A DNA stretch of 64,000 nucleotides from Perlabentimonas sp034003245 (GTDB taxonomy: Bacteria; Bacteroidota; Bacteroidia; Bacteroidales; Tenuifilaceae). The stretch is taken from NCBI GenBank assembly GCA_034003245.1, contig JAVEYY010000013.1, forward strand, positions 43,872 through 107,871, given 5' to 3'. Below are positions 53,705-62,893 of the stretch, piece by piece (the first letter of the stretch is position 1; the number at the start of each line of letters is the position of its first letter). The notes beneath the pieces were generated by a model. That model did not search any database and had not been told where the DNA came from. It worked only from the letters and a program-made list of their open reading frames with translations. The position numbers and the translations under genes are program-made.

Positions 53705-53733
53705 CCATTTAAATGGCTAGCCCCATACTTTTG
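53705..53733 (+). promoter_or_regulatory. Palindrome and -7 box upstream of the LiaF-like/LytS/LytTR operon
   Basis: A perfect 12-nt palindrome CCATTTAAATGG (53705-53716) lies 9 bp before a perfect -7 box TACTTTTG (53726-53733). It overlaps the expected -33 site, so it may be an operator. The ATG is at 53762. Confidence 0.5.
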
Positions 53734-53761
53734 CTACCATAAACTTTTAAACTTTACTGAT

Positions 53762-54490
53762 ATGGAACGGATAGATCATGAAAAAAATCACCCCAATAAT
53801 GTTCGCATTATTATAGGGATTGTGTTTTTAACGCTGGGAGCACTGCTGTTTGCCGACAGGCTCGATATTATTTCCCTTGCCTGGAACAAGTATATTTTCA
53901 CATGGCAAAGTCTACTCATCTTAATAGGCTTTATCAGTTTGGCCAAAAATGAGTCGCGAACTACAGGACTAGTACTCATTGCCATTGGCGGTTTTTTTCT
54001 TACCGCAAAGATTTTGGGCTATCATTACCCCATTAGGAATTTCTTCTGGCCAACCGTTTTTGTGGCTATTGGGTTAATTATGATATTCCAAAAGGGTGGT
54101 CACATTCGTAATTCAAAGTTTGGATTCTCTAAAGGTGTAACCGATATGGATATTATTGACGATGTGGCTATTTTTGGGGGAAGTGAGCAGAAGATAACCT
54201 CTAAGAATTTCAGAGGAGGTAAGGTTTCGAATATCTTTGGAGGAAGTACTTTCGATTTATCCGACGCGGATCTTGCTCCTGGCCGCAATGTTCTCGACAT
54301 GTTTTGCCTCTTTGGTGGTTCCAAAATTATTGTACCTGCCGGATGGCGAGTTAAAATTGAAGTAACCGCAATATTTGGTGGTTACAACGATAAGCGTCGT
54401 CAAGCACCCAAAACCGACGAGGTGATTGAGCGTGAGTTAGTTCTGCGAGGAGTAGTAATATTTGGTGGTGGAGAGATTAAATCGTACTAG
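53762..54490 (+). CDS. LiaF-like membrane protein with C-terminal beta-repeat domain
   Basis: This is a 242-residue protein. Four helices (about residues 15-115) form a LiaI/LiaF-like transmembrane part, with aromatic caps (FFWPTVFVAIG). The C-terminal half has repeated FGG units (VAIFGGSEQ, NIFGGSTF, CLFGGSKI, AIFGGYND, VIFGGGEI) of the LiaF-type cell-wall-active-antibiotic response domain. LiaF restrains the LiaRS envelope-stress system in Firmicutes. Here it precedes a LytS kinase by 3 bp, so an analogous envelope-stress control is plausible but unproven. Confidence 0.82.
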   Translation: MERIDHEKNHPNNVRIIIGIVFLTLGALLFADRLDIISLAWNKYIFTWQSLLILIGFISLAKNESRTTGLVLIAIGGFFLTAKILGYHYPIRNFFWPTVFVAIGLIMIFQKGGHIRNSKFGFSKGVTDMDIIDDVAIFGGSEQKITSKNFRGGKVSNIFGGSTFDLSDADLAPGRNVLDMFCLFGGSKIIVPAGWRVKIEVTAIFGGYNDKRRQAPKTDEVIERELVLRGVVIFGGGEIKSY

Positions 54491-54493
54491 ACA

Positions 54494-55543
54494 ATGGTTC
54501 ATCCTATTCTAGGAAACAGATTTGGTAAAATTGCTTTTACAGCATGGTGGGTAGCGGTTGCCGCTATCCACACTGCTGTTTTATATTTTTTTTATGGAAT
54601 ATCTTTTCCCGTTGCTATTTCCGATAGCTTAATTTGGTGCATTTTATTTTCTGTGCTCTCATTAGGCATTTGGTTTTGGGTTAGGCTAAGCGATATCGAA
54701 ACCCAGCGTTCATTTAGCGTAGCTTTAAACCATATTGGGGCAACTGCAGTTAGCATTCTTATCCTTGTATCGGCTCACAGATATGTACTTTCGCTTCTTT
54801 TCGCGGGCGAGGAGGATTACAATAACTTTTTGCACAACTCTTTGCCCGGTAGAGTAATTATTGGTGTGTTTTTCTATATCCTCATCTCACTGGTTTACTA
54901 CCTAATTATCTACATAAGCAACTTTAGGGAAAAGCTATCGCGCGAGGCAGAGCTTAAAGCACTAGTGAAGGATGCGGAGCTTAGCTGGTTGAAGCTGCAG
55001 GTAAATCCACATTTCCTGTTCAATAGTTTAAATTCTGTAAGTTCATTAACTATGACAGCGCCCGAGAAGGCGCAAGCCATGATTACCCGCCTGTCGGAAT
55101 TGCTGCGTTACTCACTCCGACAATCACCCGACAGCATGGTTACCCTGAACGATGAGCTGGAGAATTGCAAAAAGTATTTAGAGATTGAAAAAGTGCGATT
55201 TGGCAATCGATTAAAGTATACCATCGATTGCTGCGATGAATGCCTAAAAGTACCCGTGCCCAGCATGATTCTTCAACCCCTTTTTGAGAACTCCATTAAG
55301 CACAGCGTGGCGCAATCGGCTGATGAGTCGGAGATTAGGGCTGATATCTCACTCAAGGATTCGTTTCTGTTTGTTAAGGTTTCCAATACCCTGCCCAACT
55401 TTCCTAGCAGCAGCTCGGGAACAGGCGTTGGATTGGAGAATATTCGCCGAAGGCTACTGCTGGTTTATGGGTCACCTAATTTTATTTCTGTTCAGAAGTC
55501 AACCGATAGTTTTACCGTAACAGTTACAATTCCCACAAAATAG
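54494..55543 (+). CDS. LytS-type sensor histidine kinase (second)
   Basis: This is a 349-residue membrane kinase. Four hydrophobic helices (about residues 12-150) precede a coiled region and the His_kinase core. H173 in LQVNPHFLFNSLNSVS is the phospho-acceptor. The ATPase part shows LFENSIKHSV (N box) and GTGVGLENIRRRL (G box). It is encoded 3 bp after the LiaF-like gene and 6 bp before the LytTR regulator, a tight three-gene operon. Its signal is probably an envelope state relayed by the LiaF-like protein (inference). Confidence 0.92.
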   Translation: MVHPILGNRFGKIAFTAWWVAVAAIHTAVLYFFYGISFPVAISDSLIWCILFSVLSLGIWFWVRLSDIETQRSFSVALNHIGATAVSILILVSAHRYVLSLLFAGEEDYNNFLHNSLPGRVIIGVFFYILISLVYYLIIYISNFREKLSREAELKALVKDAELSWLKLQVNPHFLFNSLNSVSSLTMTAPEKAQAMITRLSELLRYSLRQSPDSMVTLNDELENCKKYLEIEKVRFGNRLKYTIDCCDECLKVPVPSMILQPLFENSIKHSVAQSADESEIRADISLKDSFLFVKVSNTLPNFPSSSSGTGVGLENIRRRLLLVYGSPNFISVQKSTDSFTVTVTIPTK

Positions 55544-55549
55544 CTTAAT

Positions 55550-56290
55550 ATGCGAGTAATTATTGTTGAGGACGAGCAACCCGCCAGAGATTTGCTAAGG
55601 AAATTCCTCGAAACCGAAAATGAAATCGAAATTATTGGAGAATATGCCGATGGTTTCTCGGCTGCAGTGGCCATTAATCGCGATAAACCCGATTTAATTC
55701 TGCTCGACATCCAGCTGCCCCGTCTTAGCGGGTTCGAGATGCTCGAGGTGCTCGATCATACACCCCTTATTGTTTTTACCACTGCCTACGATGAGTATGC
55801 CATTAAAGCATTCGAACGTAATGCAACCGATTATCTGTTGAAACCATTCGCAAAGGAGAGGCTATTATTGGCCCTTGAGAAAGCAAAGCAAAAGCTTTTG
55901 ACCGAAAAGGTTCAAGATACCACAGTCAGTAAAATGGCCGAGGATCTCTCGTCAGCACTTCCTTTAACGCGAATTGTGGTTAAGGATACTAAGGGTATTC
56001 ATATAATCGCTTCAAACGATATTCACTACATCGAGGCTCAGGACGATTACGTGATGATATACTGCCGGGAGGGTAGGTATATGAAAAAGCAAACCATGAA
56101 AAGCCTAGAGGATAGGCTAAATGGCAAACAATTCGTGAGGGTTCACCGATCGTATTTTGTTAATGTGATGGAAATTGTGCGTATAGAACCTTACGAGAAG
56201 GAATCGTACCTAATATACCTAAGGAGCGGTACCAAGATTAAGGCAAGCTTAGCTGGTTATAAATTACTTAAGGGATTACTCGATTTCTAA
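55550..56290 (+). CDS. LytTR-family response regulator (second)
   Basis: This is a 246-residue regulator and the partner of the LytS kinase just upstream. The receiver has the acidic pair VEDEQ, phospho-acceptor D53 in ILLDIQLPRLSG and FTTAYDEYAI. The C-terminal LytTR domain (about residues 140-246) includes SNDIHYIEAQDDYVMIY and VRVHRSYFVNVMEI. It ends the operon. A small palindrome upstream of the operon could be its binding site, although LytTR regulators more often use direct repeats. Confidence 0.93.
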   Translation: MRVIIVEDEQPARDLLRKFLETENEIEIIGEYADGFSAAVAINRDKPDLILLDIQLPRLSGFEMLEVLDHTPLIVFTTAYDEYAIKAFERNATDYLLKPFAKERLLLALEKAKQKLLTEKVQDTTVSKMAEDLSSALPLTRIVVKDTKGIHIIASNDIHYIEAQDDYVMIYCREGRYMKKQTMKSLEDRLNGKQFVRVHRSYFVNVMEIVRIEPYEKESYLIYLRSGTKIKASLAGYKLLKGLLDF

Positions 56291-56446
56291 AACCCGTTGA
56301 TTCATCTGTTTTTAAATGATTTTTAACATTTTGGCTGGTTATTTTGGTAGTACATTCTTAAACCAATTCTCAGCCGAAGTGTTTTAACAATATTTCACGG
56401 GAAAACCAAAACTTTAGGGGTTTGGGCAAATAGCAGTGGTATTTTT

Positions 56447-56476
56447 TTTGTTGGAAATCAAAATTAGCCTACCTTG
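56447..56476 (+). promoter_or_regulatory. Bacteroidota promoter for the metalloprotease-like gene
   Basis: TTTG (56447-56450), a 19-bp spacer and TACCTTG (56470-56476) give near-consensus elements, 33 bp before the start codon. Confidence 0.5.
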
Positions 56477-56508
56477 AACCGTTTTTTTTTAGTATTAAAT
56501 CTGAAGCG

Positions 56509-59500
56509 ATGAAACAAATTAGGGTTGAAGCACTTAGGTTTTTTGTAATCGGATTACTGCTAACGAGCACTATGTTCTCGCAGGCTCAGTATTTTGGCCG
56601 AAATAGGCCAATATACAAGACCTTCAACTTTAAGGTGTACGAAACTCCTAACTTTGAGATTTATCACTACTTCGAGAATGATTCTGTTGTGGAACGCCTT
56701 GCTCAGGCGTCGGAGCAGTGGTACGCCATGCATCAGCAGGTATTCCGTGATACAATAAAGGAGAAGAATCCCATTATTTTCTATGCAAATCACCCCGATT
56801 TTCAGCAAACAACTGCCATCTTTGGTAGCGTGGGTGTGGGGACTGGAGGTGTTACTGAGGCGCTTAAGAACAGGGTTATAATGCCCGTTACCGAAACCTG
56901 GGGACAAACCGACCACGTACTCGGGCACGAGTTGGTGCATGCTTTCCAGTTTAATTCCATCCTTTCGCGCGACTCCACCAACCTTAACTCGCTAAGTAAT
57001 CTTCCTCTCTGGATGATTGAGGGAATGGCCGAATATCTTTCCATTGGAAGTGTCGATCCTCACACTGCCATGTGGATGCGCGATGCAGTACTTAACAACG
57101 ATTTTCCTACCCTTGAGCAAATGTCGAGGGATTCAAAGTATTTTCCTTACAGGTATGGCCATGCTTTTTGGGCTTTTGTAGGCCGAACCTTTGGTGATAG
57201 TCTAATTGAGCCAATCTTTTTAGAAACTGCCAAACGTGGATATAATAATGCGCTTTGCCGCTACATTGGAGTAAACGAGAAGGAGTTCTCGGAGATTTGG
57301 AGACGAACCACGGTTGAGCATTTCAAAATGACCATGAAGGATACCGTGGATTCTCCATCTGGAAATAAAATTATACATGAGGAGAATGCCGGGAATATCA
57401 ACATTTCACCAGCAATTAGCCCAAATGGGAAATACGTAGCCTTCTACTCTGAAAAGAATTTGTTCTCTATCGACCTATTTTTGGCCGAAACCGAAACAGG
57501 GAAGATTGTTCAAAAGCTTTCATCAACAGTTCACCGTAACGAGATAGACGCGTTGAATTTTATTGAGTCGGCAGGAGCCTGGTCGCCCGATAGTAGATAT
57601 TTTGCCTTTGTTGCCTTTAGTAAGGGCCGAAATCGCCTACTTATTGTTGATGTTGAGCGGCAACGGATGATGCGCGAGATTGAAATTTCCAATGTTCCAT
57701 CGTTTAACTATCCTGCCTGGTCGCCCAATGGCAATAGCATTGTCGTTTCGGGTTTGGTCGATGGGGTGAACAATCTCTACGAGTTTAACCTCGAAACCAG
57801 CAAGGTAAAGCAGCTAACTAGCGATGCATTTGCCAATATTCATCCCTCGTGGTCGCCCGATGGTAAAACTATTGTTTTTGTAACCGATCGACCCTCGCAG
57901 CAGGATTTATACGCCAAGCGTATGCCTGGTTACTACTTGGCTACACTCGATGTAAAATCGGGTAGAGTCCAAACTCACCATTTCTTCCCGGGGGCATCAA
58001 ACCTAAATCCAGTTTACACTCCCAATGGCGAAGATATATTGTTTTTATCCGATAGGGATGGATTTAGGAACTTATATCAGTTTAACCTAAGCACTGGAAG
58101 AATTTATCAGAAAACAAAAATCCTTACTGGGATTTCGGGCATGACACAGCTTGCACCTGCATTCAGCGTTTCAACCGAAACAGGTTTGGTTGCCTATTCC
58201 TACTACTTTAAGAGTAACTACACCATTTTCACGGCCAAACCCGAGGAGTTACACTCGGTTGAGGTTTTCCCTATGATGGTCGATTTTAGTGCAGCCACGC
58301 TTCCTCCTTACAACAGGGCAGTAACGGGAATTATCGATAGGAATCTGGCCAGAAGGATGGGACAGCCCGAAACACCTATCGATTCGTTTAAGGTGGTGCA
58401 GTATCGTCCCAAATTTAAGCTCGATTACATTGCTAACTCGGGAATGGGTGTATCCACAAGTCAAATGGGAACCGGTATGGCCGGTGGTGTTGAGATGATT
58501 TTTAGCGATATTGTGGGTGCTAACCTGCTTTACGCCAACCTCTCGCTCAATGGTGAGATATACGACTTTGGCGGGCAACTCTCATATATTAACCAAAAAA
58601 ATCGGGTAATTTGGGGTGCAACAGTATCGCATGTTCCCTACTCGTATGCATTTTATGGCCAACGATTCGAAACAGGTAGCGATGGGACTGAGTTTAATAT
58701 TTTAACTCTGTATCATTATCGAATATTTGAGAGCATTATTGGTGGAATGGCTCAGTTTCCAGTTTCCAGAACCCGGCGTTTGGAGGCAGGTGGATACTTA
58801 AACTGGTATAATTACAGGGTCGATGAGCACAACTACTATTACGTGGGGCCATACTACGCAGGATATAAAAAGGAGAAGGGTGACGCTCCCGATGGTTACG
58901 CCTTGCAGCGCCTTAATGCTGCCTACGTGGTCGATAATTCTAGCTTTGGTATTGCATCGCCCATGGATGGTGCACGTCAACGCTTTCAGGTAGATAAGGT
59001 ATTTGGGTATGTAGATTACTGGGGAACTTTAGCCGATTTTAGAAAGTACTTATACTTCAAACCGTTTAGCATTGCATTTAAAGGTTACTACTACGGCAGG
59101 CATGGTCAAGGGCTACAGAATAAAATATACCCATTATACTTAGGTTATCCGTGGATTATTAGAGGATACGATAACAAGGCGTTTAACAACCAAATATCAA
59201 ATACTGGGATAAGTACACTCGATCCGGAACAGCTTCAGGGAGATCACCTAGCTACACTTAATTTTGAGGTTCGGTTGCCCTTTACAGGGCCAGAGAGGTT
59301 AACCATGTTTAAATCTAAGTTTTTATATACCGAATTAGCCCTTTTTGCCGATGCTGGTCTAGCCTTTTACGATGTTAACTCGGTGAGGTTTAAGTGGCAA
59401 GCTAACAATTTCAATGAGAGGATTCCCGTGGTGAGTACGGGTATTAGCCTCCGCGTTAACCTTTTTGGGATGCTTATTCTTGAGCCATTCTACGCTATTC

Positions 59501-59562
59501 CATTCCAGCTTGGTGGTGTTAATGCTGCAACTTTTGGGTTAAACTTCACTCCCGGATGGTAG
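56509..59562 (+). CDS. Exported HExxH metalloprotease-like protein with TolB/PD40 propeller and C-terminal barrel
   Basis: This is a 1017-residue exported protein. A signal peptide ends near FSQA. A peptidase-MA-like domain (about residues 30-280) has the zinc-binding H140-E-x-x-H144 in GHELVHAFQF and a GMAEYLS motif with a third ligand candidate. A TolB-type PD40 propeller follows (about 285-600), with four or more repeats such as PAISPNGKYVAFYS and PSWSPDGKTIVFVTDRPS. The C-terminal 350 residues are rich in aromatic beta strands and resemble an outer-membrane barrel (bacterial surface antigen-like) ending in LEPFYAIPFQ...FTPGW. Known family members are poorly studied. It is monocistronic. 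Confidence 0.85.
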   Translation: MKQIRVEALRFFVIGLLLTSTMFSQAQYFGRNRPIYKTFNFKVYETPNFEIYHYFENDSVVERLAQASEQWYAMHQQVFRDTIKEKNPIIFYANHPDFQQTTAIFGSVGVGTGGVTEALKNRVIMPVTETWGQTDHVLGHELVHAFQFNSILSRDSTNLNSLSNLPLWMIEGMAEYLSIGSVDPHTAMWMRDAVLNNDFPTLEQMSRDSKYFPYRYGHAFWAFVGRTFGDSLIEPIFLETAKRGYNNALCRYIGVNEKEFSEIWRRTTVEHFKMTMKDTVDSPSGNKIIHEENAGNINISPAISPNGKYVAFYSEKNLFSIDLFLAETETGKIVQKLSSTVHRNEIDALNFIESAGAWSPDSRYFAFVAFSKGRNRLLIVDVERQRMMREIEISNVPSFNYPAWSPNGNSIVVSGLVDGVNNLYEFNLETSKVKQLTSDAFANIHPSWSPDGKTIVFVTDRPSQQDLYAKRMPGYYLATLDVKSGRVQTHHFFPGASNLNPVYTPNGEDILFLSDRDGFRNLYQFNLSTGRIYQKTKILTGISGMTQLAPAFSVSTETGLVAYSYYFKSNYTIFTAKPEELHSVEVFPMMVDFSAATLPPYNRAVTGIIDRNLARRMGQPETPIDSFKVVQYRPKFKLDYIANSGMGVSTSQMGTGMAGGVEMIFSDIVGANLLYANLSLNGEIYDFGGQLSYINQKNRVIWGATVSHVPYSYAFYGQRFETGSDGTEFNILTLYHYRIFESIIGGMAQFPVSRTRRLEAGGYLNWYNYRVDEHNYYYVGPYYAGYKKEKGDAPDGYALQRLNAAYVVDNSSFGIASPMDGARQRFQVDKVFGYVDYWGTLADFRKYLYFKPFSIAFKGYYYGRHGQGLQNKIYPLYLGYPWIIRGYDNKAFNNQISNTGISTLDPEQLQGDHLATLNFEVRLPFTGPERLTMFKSKFLYTELALFADAGLAFYDVNSVRFKWQANNFNERIPVVSTGISLRVNLFGMLILEPFYAIPFQLGGVNAATFGLNFTPGW

Positions 59563-59676
59563 GAGTCTATTAGATCAAGGAGTTTTTATTAAAATATTGT
59601 ATTTGTTGATCTCCTTATGCTAGCCCATTTCATGTGTAATCAATGAATCATAATCATACATTTTTTTGATGATACA

Positions 59677-59714
59677 AAATAAAAGCATTGAAACTAGTTT
59701 CAATGCTTTTATTT
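59677..59714 (+). terminator. Perfect 38-nt palindromic terminator
   Basis: A 19-bp perfect inverted repeat (AAATAAAAGCATTGAAACT and its complement) lies between convergent genes and serves both strands. Confidence 0.8.
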
Positions 59715-59840
59715 ACACCTTCAATAAACATTAGGTGTTGCGGAAAATCTTTAAGTGATTTGAACTACTACATTGTGTTTAATTCACCAACTTAGCATTT
59801 TGACAAGTTTAGTGTAAGGCCTTAACCTCTTTCTACCGCT

Positions 59841-60902
59841 TTAAGGAGCTTTATATTTGAGCACCTCTTCCAAGAGTAGGGGTTTTGGCCGAATACTCGC
59901 ATTAATCATATTCATTGCCTTTTCGAAATCCTTGTCGCCATTCTTCCATCGAGAAAAATCCTCGCGAACGAAATGGATATGTTTTGCCCACGTATTTCCG
60001 GGAGGAAGGCAATCCATAAGTTTTCCGCGAGCACTCAGCTCACATAAGTATCCCTCCTTCTGGACCGAAATATTTAGCTGGTAGAGAAAATCTGCCTCCT
60101 GCAATTCTAACTCCGTGTAAAAACCTTTTGCCGTTAAATTGGCTCGTAAAATTTCCTGGTAATTGTAAAATTCATAATGTGGACCAGGCCCGTTATAGCC
60201 CGGTTTACCAAATCCCTCAGGAAAAACCGTTTTCATGTGTGGCATACAGATACCCTTCCATGATCCGGTGCCAAATCCTTGTGGGAAAGGGGCTTTAATA
60301 TCAACCTTTGCGGCCGATTGCATTAGCGAAACGTAAATGCCCGAGGTTTTTTGATTCATCTGGTGGGCAATATTCAGGTATCGCCATATGGTTTTTACCA
60401 CCTCCTCCTTCTTATCTAGAGGGATGTACCATATCTTAACGGCCAGGTTAACCATAGCCTCCTGGCTGTTTTCGTAGATATTTTCCGATTCGCTAATATA
60501 CAGAAGCGTGTCGGGGACACCATTAAACATGAAGTAGCTGTTAGTGTTTTTTACCCGTTTTTGAAATCTTTTATCCACAGCCTTGTGCGATGTAACAGGC
60601 TTGTGACCTAGCTCAGCAATGCGTTGGTAAAAGTACTTGGTTTCGTTACCCAGCATATCGAGCAGTGTGCTAAAATCATTATCGAATTTGCAAACCTCCG
60701 ATTTCCCAGGCGCAAATGCAAAGTAGGTACCTGGTCCCCAGTAGGGTGGTTTTGCGCGCTCATGAATTAGCTTGTTAAACTTTGTTGTGCATTTTTCGGG
60801 TTTGGCCACCGGCTTTACTGAAGGGCTTTTTTGCGCAAATACTGATACGCTGCTCATACCAGCCAGCGCAAGGAACGCAGTTAGAATTAGCTTAAGCTTC
60901 AT
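59841..60902 (-). CDS. Secreted protein of unknown function
   Basis: This is a 353-residue protein with a signal peptide ending near SVFAQ. I do not recognise a family. Visible features are a WGPGTYFAFAPGKSEVC segment near residue 55, a central alpha-helical part (about residues 80-210), a GFGTGSWKG...GFGKPGYNGPGPHYEFYNY Gly-rich stretch near residue 230 and few cysteines. No catalytic motif is clear. It has its own perfect -7 box. It lies between two convergent genes, so no operon partner helps. It could be a lipid-exposed or extracellular structural protein, but this is open. Confidence 0.6.
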   Translation of the reverse strand: MKLKLILTAFLALAGMSSVSVFAQKSPSVKPVAKPEKCTTKFNKLIHERAKPPYWGPGTYFAFAPGKSEVCKFDNDFSTLLDMLGNETKYFYQRIAELGHKPVTSHKAVDKRFQKRVKNTNSYFMFNGVPDTLLYISESENIYENSQEAMVNLAVKIWYIPLDKKEEVVKTIWRYLNIAHQMNQKTSGIYVSLMQSAAKVDIKAPFPQGFGTGSWKGICMPHMKTVFPEGFGKPGYNGPGPHYEFYNYQEILRANLTAKGFYTELELQEADFLYQLNISVQKEGYLCELSARGKLMDCLPPGNTWAKHIHFVREDFSRWKNGDKDFEKAMNMINASIRPKPLLLEEVLKYKAP

Positions 60903-61328
60903 CGTAAAAGGTTTTTTAGTTAAAATTTCTTCATCTCAATTATTATACAAATCTAAAGGATGCTAAGGAAATGTTTGGTCATATCGAGGGGGACAAAATG
61001 AGGACAATCATAAGTTTTCTGCTTTACAAAACACATAGAGAGTTATTAACGCTGATATGGGCAATTATTTTCTTAAGGTAAGTGATAGGCATTATCTCTC
61101 CATTATTGCTAAAATGTGCTGTAAATAAGGGTTTTGAGGAATTATTTTCTTCCTGTCCCCTTTTTGTCCCCCCAATAAATAGTGTACTTGTTTGCACGTA
61201 ACCATATTTTTGCCCAACGACAATATTGACTTCATTGATCCGGACATTGAAGTACAAAAGCGAGCTATTTTTTAACAACAAAAGGTAGCAAATAAATGAA
61301 CACAGTATAAACTCAAATTTTTGTAAAA
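60903..61328. repeat. Gene-free interval with G-rich inverted repeats
   Basis: GGGGGACAAAATGAGGACAATC at 60988-61009 has an imperfect inverted counterpart at 61151-61173 (GTCCCCTTTTTGTCCCCCC). The copies are about 140 bp apart and may be remnants of a small element or a regulatory pair. A long minus-strand frame here is not convincing as a gene. Confidence 0.4.
60948..60955 (-). promoter_or_regulatory. Bacteroidota -7 box for the unknown secreted protein
   Basis: On the minus strand this reads TAGATTTG, a perfect match, 46 bp before the start codon. Confidence 0.5.
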
Positions 61329-61880
61329 ATGAAAAGATTAACATTAGTTTTAGCCGTTTTAGCCTTTACTCTTTCTGGTAATTTGGTGGCACAGGACAAT
61401 CCTGTTCTTTTTGGAAACAAGAGCAAACACCTTAAGGTAGGTGTTGGGTTAAACTCATTTGGAATTCCCATCGAGGTGTCGTACGATCATGGTTTTAAGC
61501 AAGATCTTTTTGGTGTTGAAAAGCTTAACCTCGGCCTGGGTGGTTATTTTGGATACTATGGCAGGAACGAACTAATCGGTTCTTGGGATGGTGAAGATTA
61601 TGGGTATAAGTACTCAAATATTATTATTGGTGCACGTGGACTTTTCCACTACCCCCTTATTCCCAAAATCGACACCTATGTGGGATTAATGCTTGGCTAC
61701 AATATTGCTAGCGCCAATTACTACGGCCCTGGTACCGATCCAGGTAACGCCTCGGCAGGTGGTTTGGTTTGGGGTAGCGTAATTGGAGCACGTTACCAGT
61801 TTAACCCCAAATGGGGCGTTTACGCCGAAGCTGGCTATTCTATTGCTTATGGTAGCCTTGGGTTGGTTTATAAGCTGTAA
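61329..61880 (+). CDS. Small outer-membrane beta-barrel protein
   Basis: This is a 183-residue exported protein with a signal peptide ending near GNLVAQD. The rest alternates hydrophobic and polar residues in about eight strand-like blocks (KLNLGLGGYFGYYG, YSNIIIGARGLFHYP, WGSVIGARYQFNPKWGVYAEAGYS). It ends with an aromatic-rich barrel close (GSLGLVYKL) and fits the OmpW/OmpX-size porin-like class common in Bacteroidota. Its function is unknown. A lipoprotein gene follows 65 bp downstream in the same direction. Confidence 0.82.
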   Translation: MKRLTLVLAVLAFTLSGNLVAQDNPVLFGNKSKHLKVGVGLNSFGIPIEVSYDHGFKQDLFGVEKLNLGLGGYFGYYGRNELIGSWDGEDYGYKYSNIIIGARGLFHYPLIPKIDTYVGLMLGYNIASANYYGPGTDPGNASAGGLVWGSVIGARYQFNPKWGVYAEAGYSIAYGSLGLVYKL

Positions 61881-61945
61881 CTCATCATTAATTAGCCCTT
61901 GGGCTACAAAGAAAACGGTTTTATAACGTGCTAAATAGTATAATT

Positions 61946-62878
61946 ATGAAGCATTCAATTTTTAAGATATTTATGTGTTTTGGGGTAATCGCCCTTGTAT
62001 TTTCTGGGTGTAAGAAGGATCCCAATACATATATGTTAACAGTAAATATTTCTCCTGCAGATGCTGGTGAAATTGAGATTACTCCCAATTTATCTGTTTA
62101 CGAGGAGGGCACTACGGTTACCCTTAGGGTAACAGCTTCGGAGGGATATTCTTTTGGTAGTTGGGCAGGCGATTATACTGGAAATGCCCAGTCCGTTGAG
62201 ATCACCATGGATGGAGATAAGGCCATTGACGCTATGTTCTCGATGGGCTTTAATGAAGATTTTGAGGATGACGAGGCTAACAACTTTATCGATGACGAAT
62301 CGGGTCGTTGGAGCGTAAACGATAAAGCGTACTACCTAACTGGAACAGGGTCTGATACTTGGGGTTATAGCTGGTATAACTTTACTGATTTCGATAACTT
62401 CGAGTACTCAGTTGATATTAAGGCCACGGGCAATACCTCTTTGCAAAATGCAGTTGGTATTTACTTTAGATCTGCTAGTGGAGATTTCTTGCAAAATTCT
62501 TACTGGTTTTCGATTACTTTTGACAGAAATTGGAATTTTATCAAATTTATCAACAATGAGACGATATGGCTCAAGGAATGGACACTGTCAGATGTGATAA
62601 ATATCGGCCTTGACCAAACCAATACTCTAAAGGTTCGCTGCGTTGGTTCAACCATCGAATTGTTTGTAAATGATATTAGTTATGGAGTTTTCACCGATGC
62701 CGATTTCTCAGCAGGTTACATAGGGGTAGGTGGATATGATATTGCTGGGTATAATAACACTTATGTTTTCGATAATATTTCGCTCAAGGCAGTTGAGGAA
62801 ACCCCTGCTAAATCAGGGCTCAAATTGACGCCAAGGTTGCAGAACACTACCGGCATGGATCCTCGTTTTAGCAACTAG
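61946..62878 (+). CDS. InlB-type repeat lipoprotein with LamG/DUF1080-like domain
   Basis: This is a 310-residue lipoprotein with lipobox VFSGC at the N terminus. I start at 61946, because the upstream ATG at 61928 adds residues before the signal. A Listeria-Bacteroides InlB-type repeat (about residues 30-105, with GYSFGSWAGDYTGNA and MDGDKAIDAMF) precedes a concanavalin-like domain (about 115-290, with LQNAVGIYFR, LKVRCVGSTIELFVNDI and GYIGVGGYDIAG). The latter resembles DUF1080/LamG sugar-binding folds. It probably binds an extracellular glycan. The barrel gene precedes it and a MITE-like element follows. Confidence 0.8.
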   Translation: MKHSIFKIFMCFGVIALVFSGCKKDPNTYMLTVNISPADAGEIEITPNLSVYEEGTTVTLRVTASEGYSFGSWAGDYTGNAQSVEITMDGDKAIDAMFSMGFNEDFEDDEANNFIDDESGRWSVNDKAYYLTGTGSDTWGYSWYNFTDFDNFEYSVDIKATGNTSLQNAVGIYFRSASGDFLQNSYWFSITFDRNWNFIKFINNETIWLKEWTLSDVINIGLDQTNTLKVRCVGSTIELFVNDISYGVFTDADFSAGYIGVGGYDIAGYNNTYVFDNISLKAVEETPAKSGLKLTPRLQNTTGMDPRFSN

Positions 62879-62893
62879 ATTTGTTAAACATAT

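Noticed and set aside
59677..59714. Mobile element end or operator
   Set aside because: It lies between convergent genes with T-rich flanks, so a bidirectional terminator is preferred.
61024..61344. Minus-strand open frame of 106 codons
   Set aside because: Its composition is unlike the neighbours, it overlaps the next gene's start, and no family is recognised.
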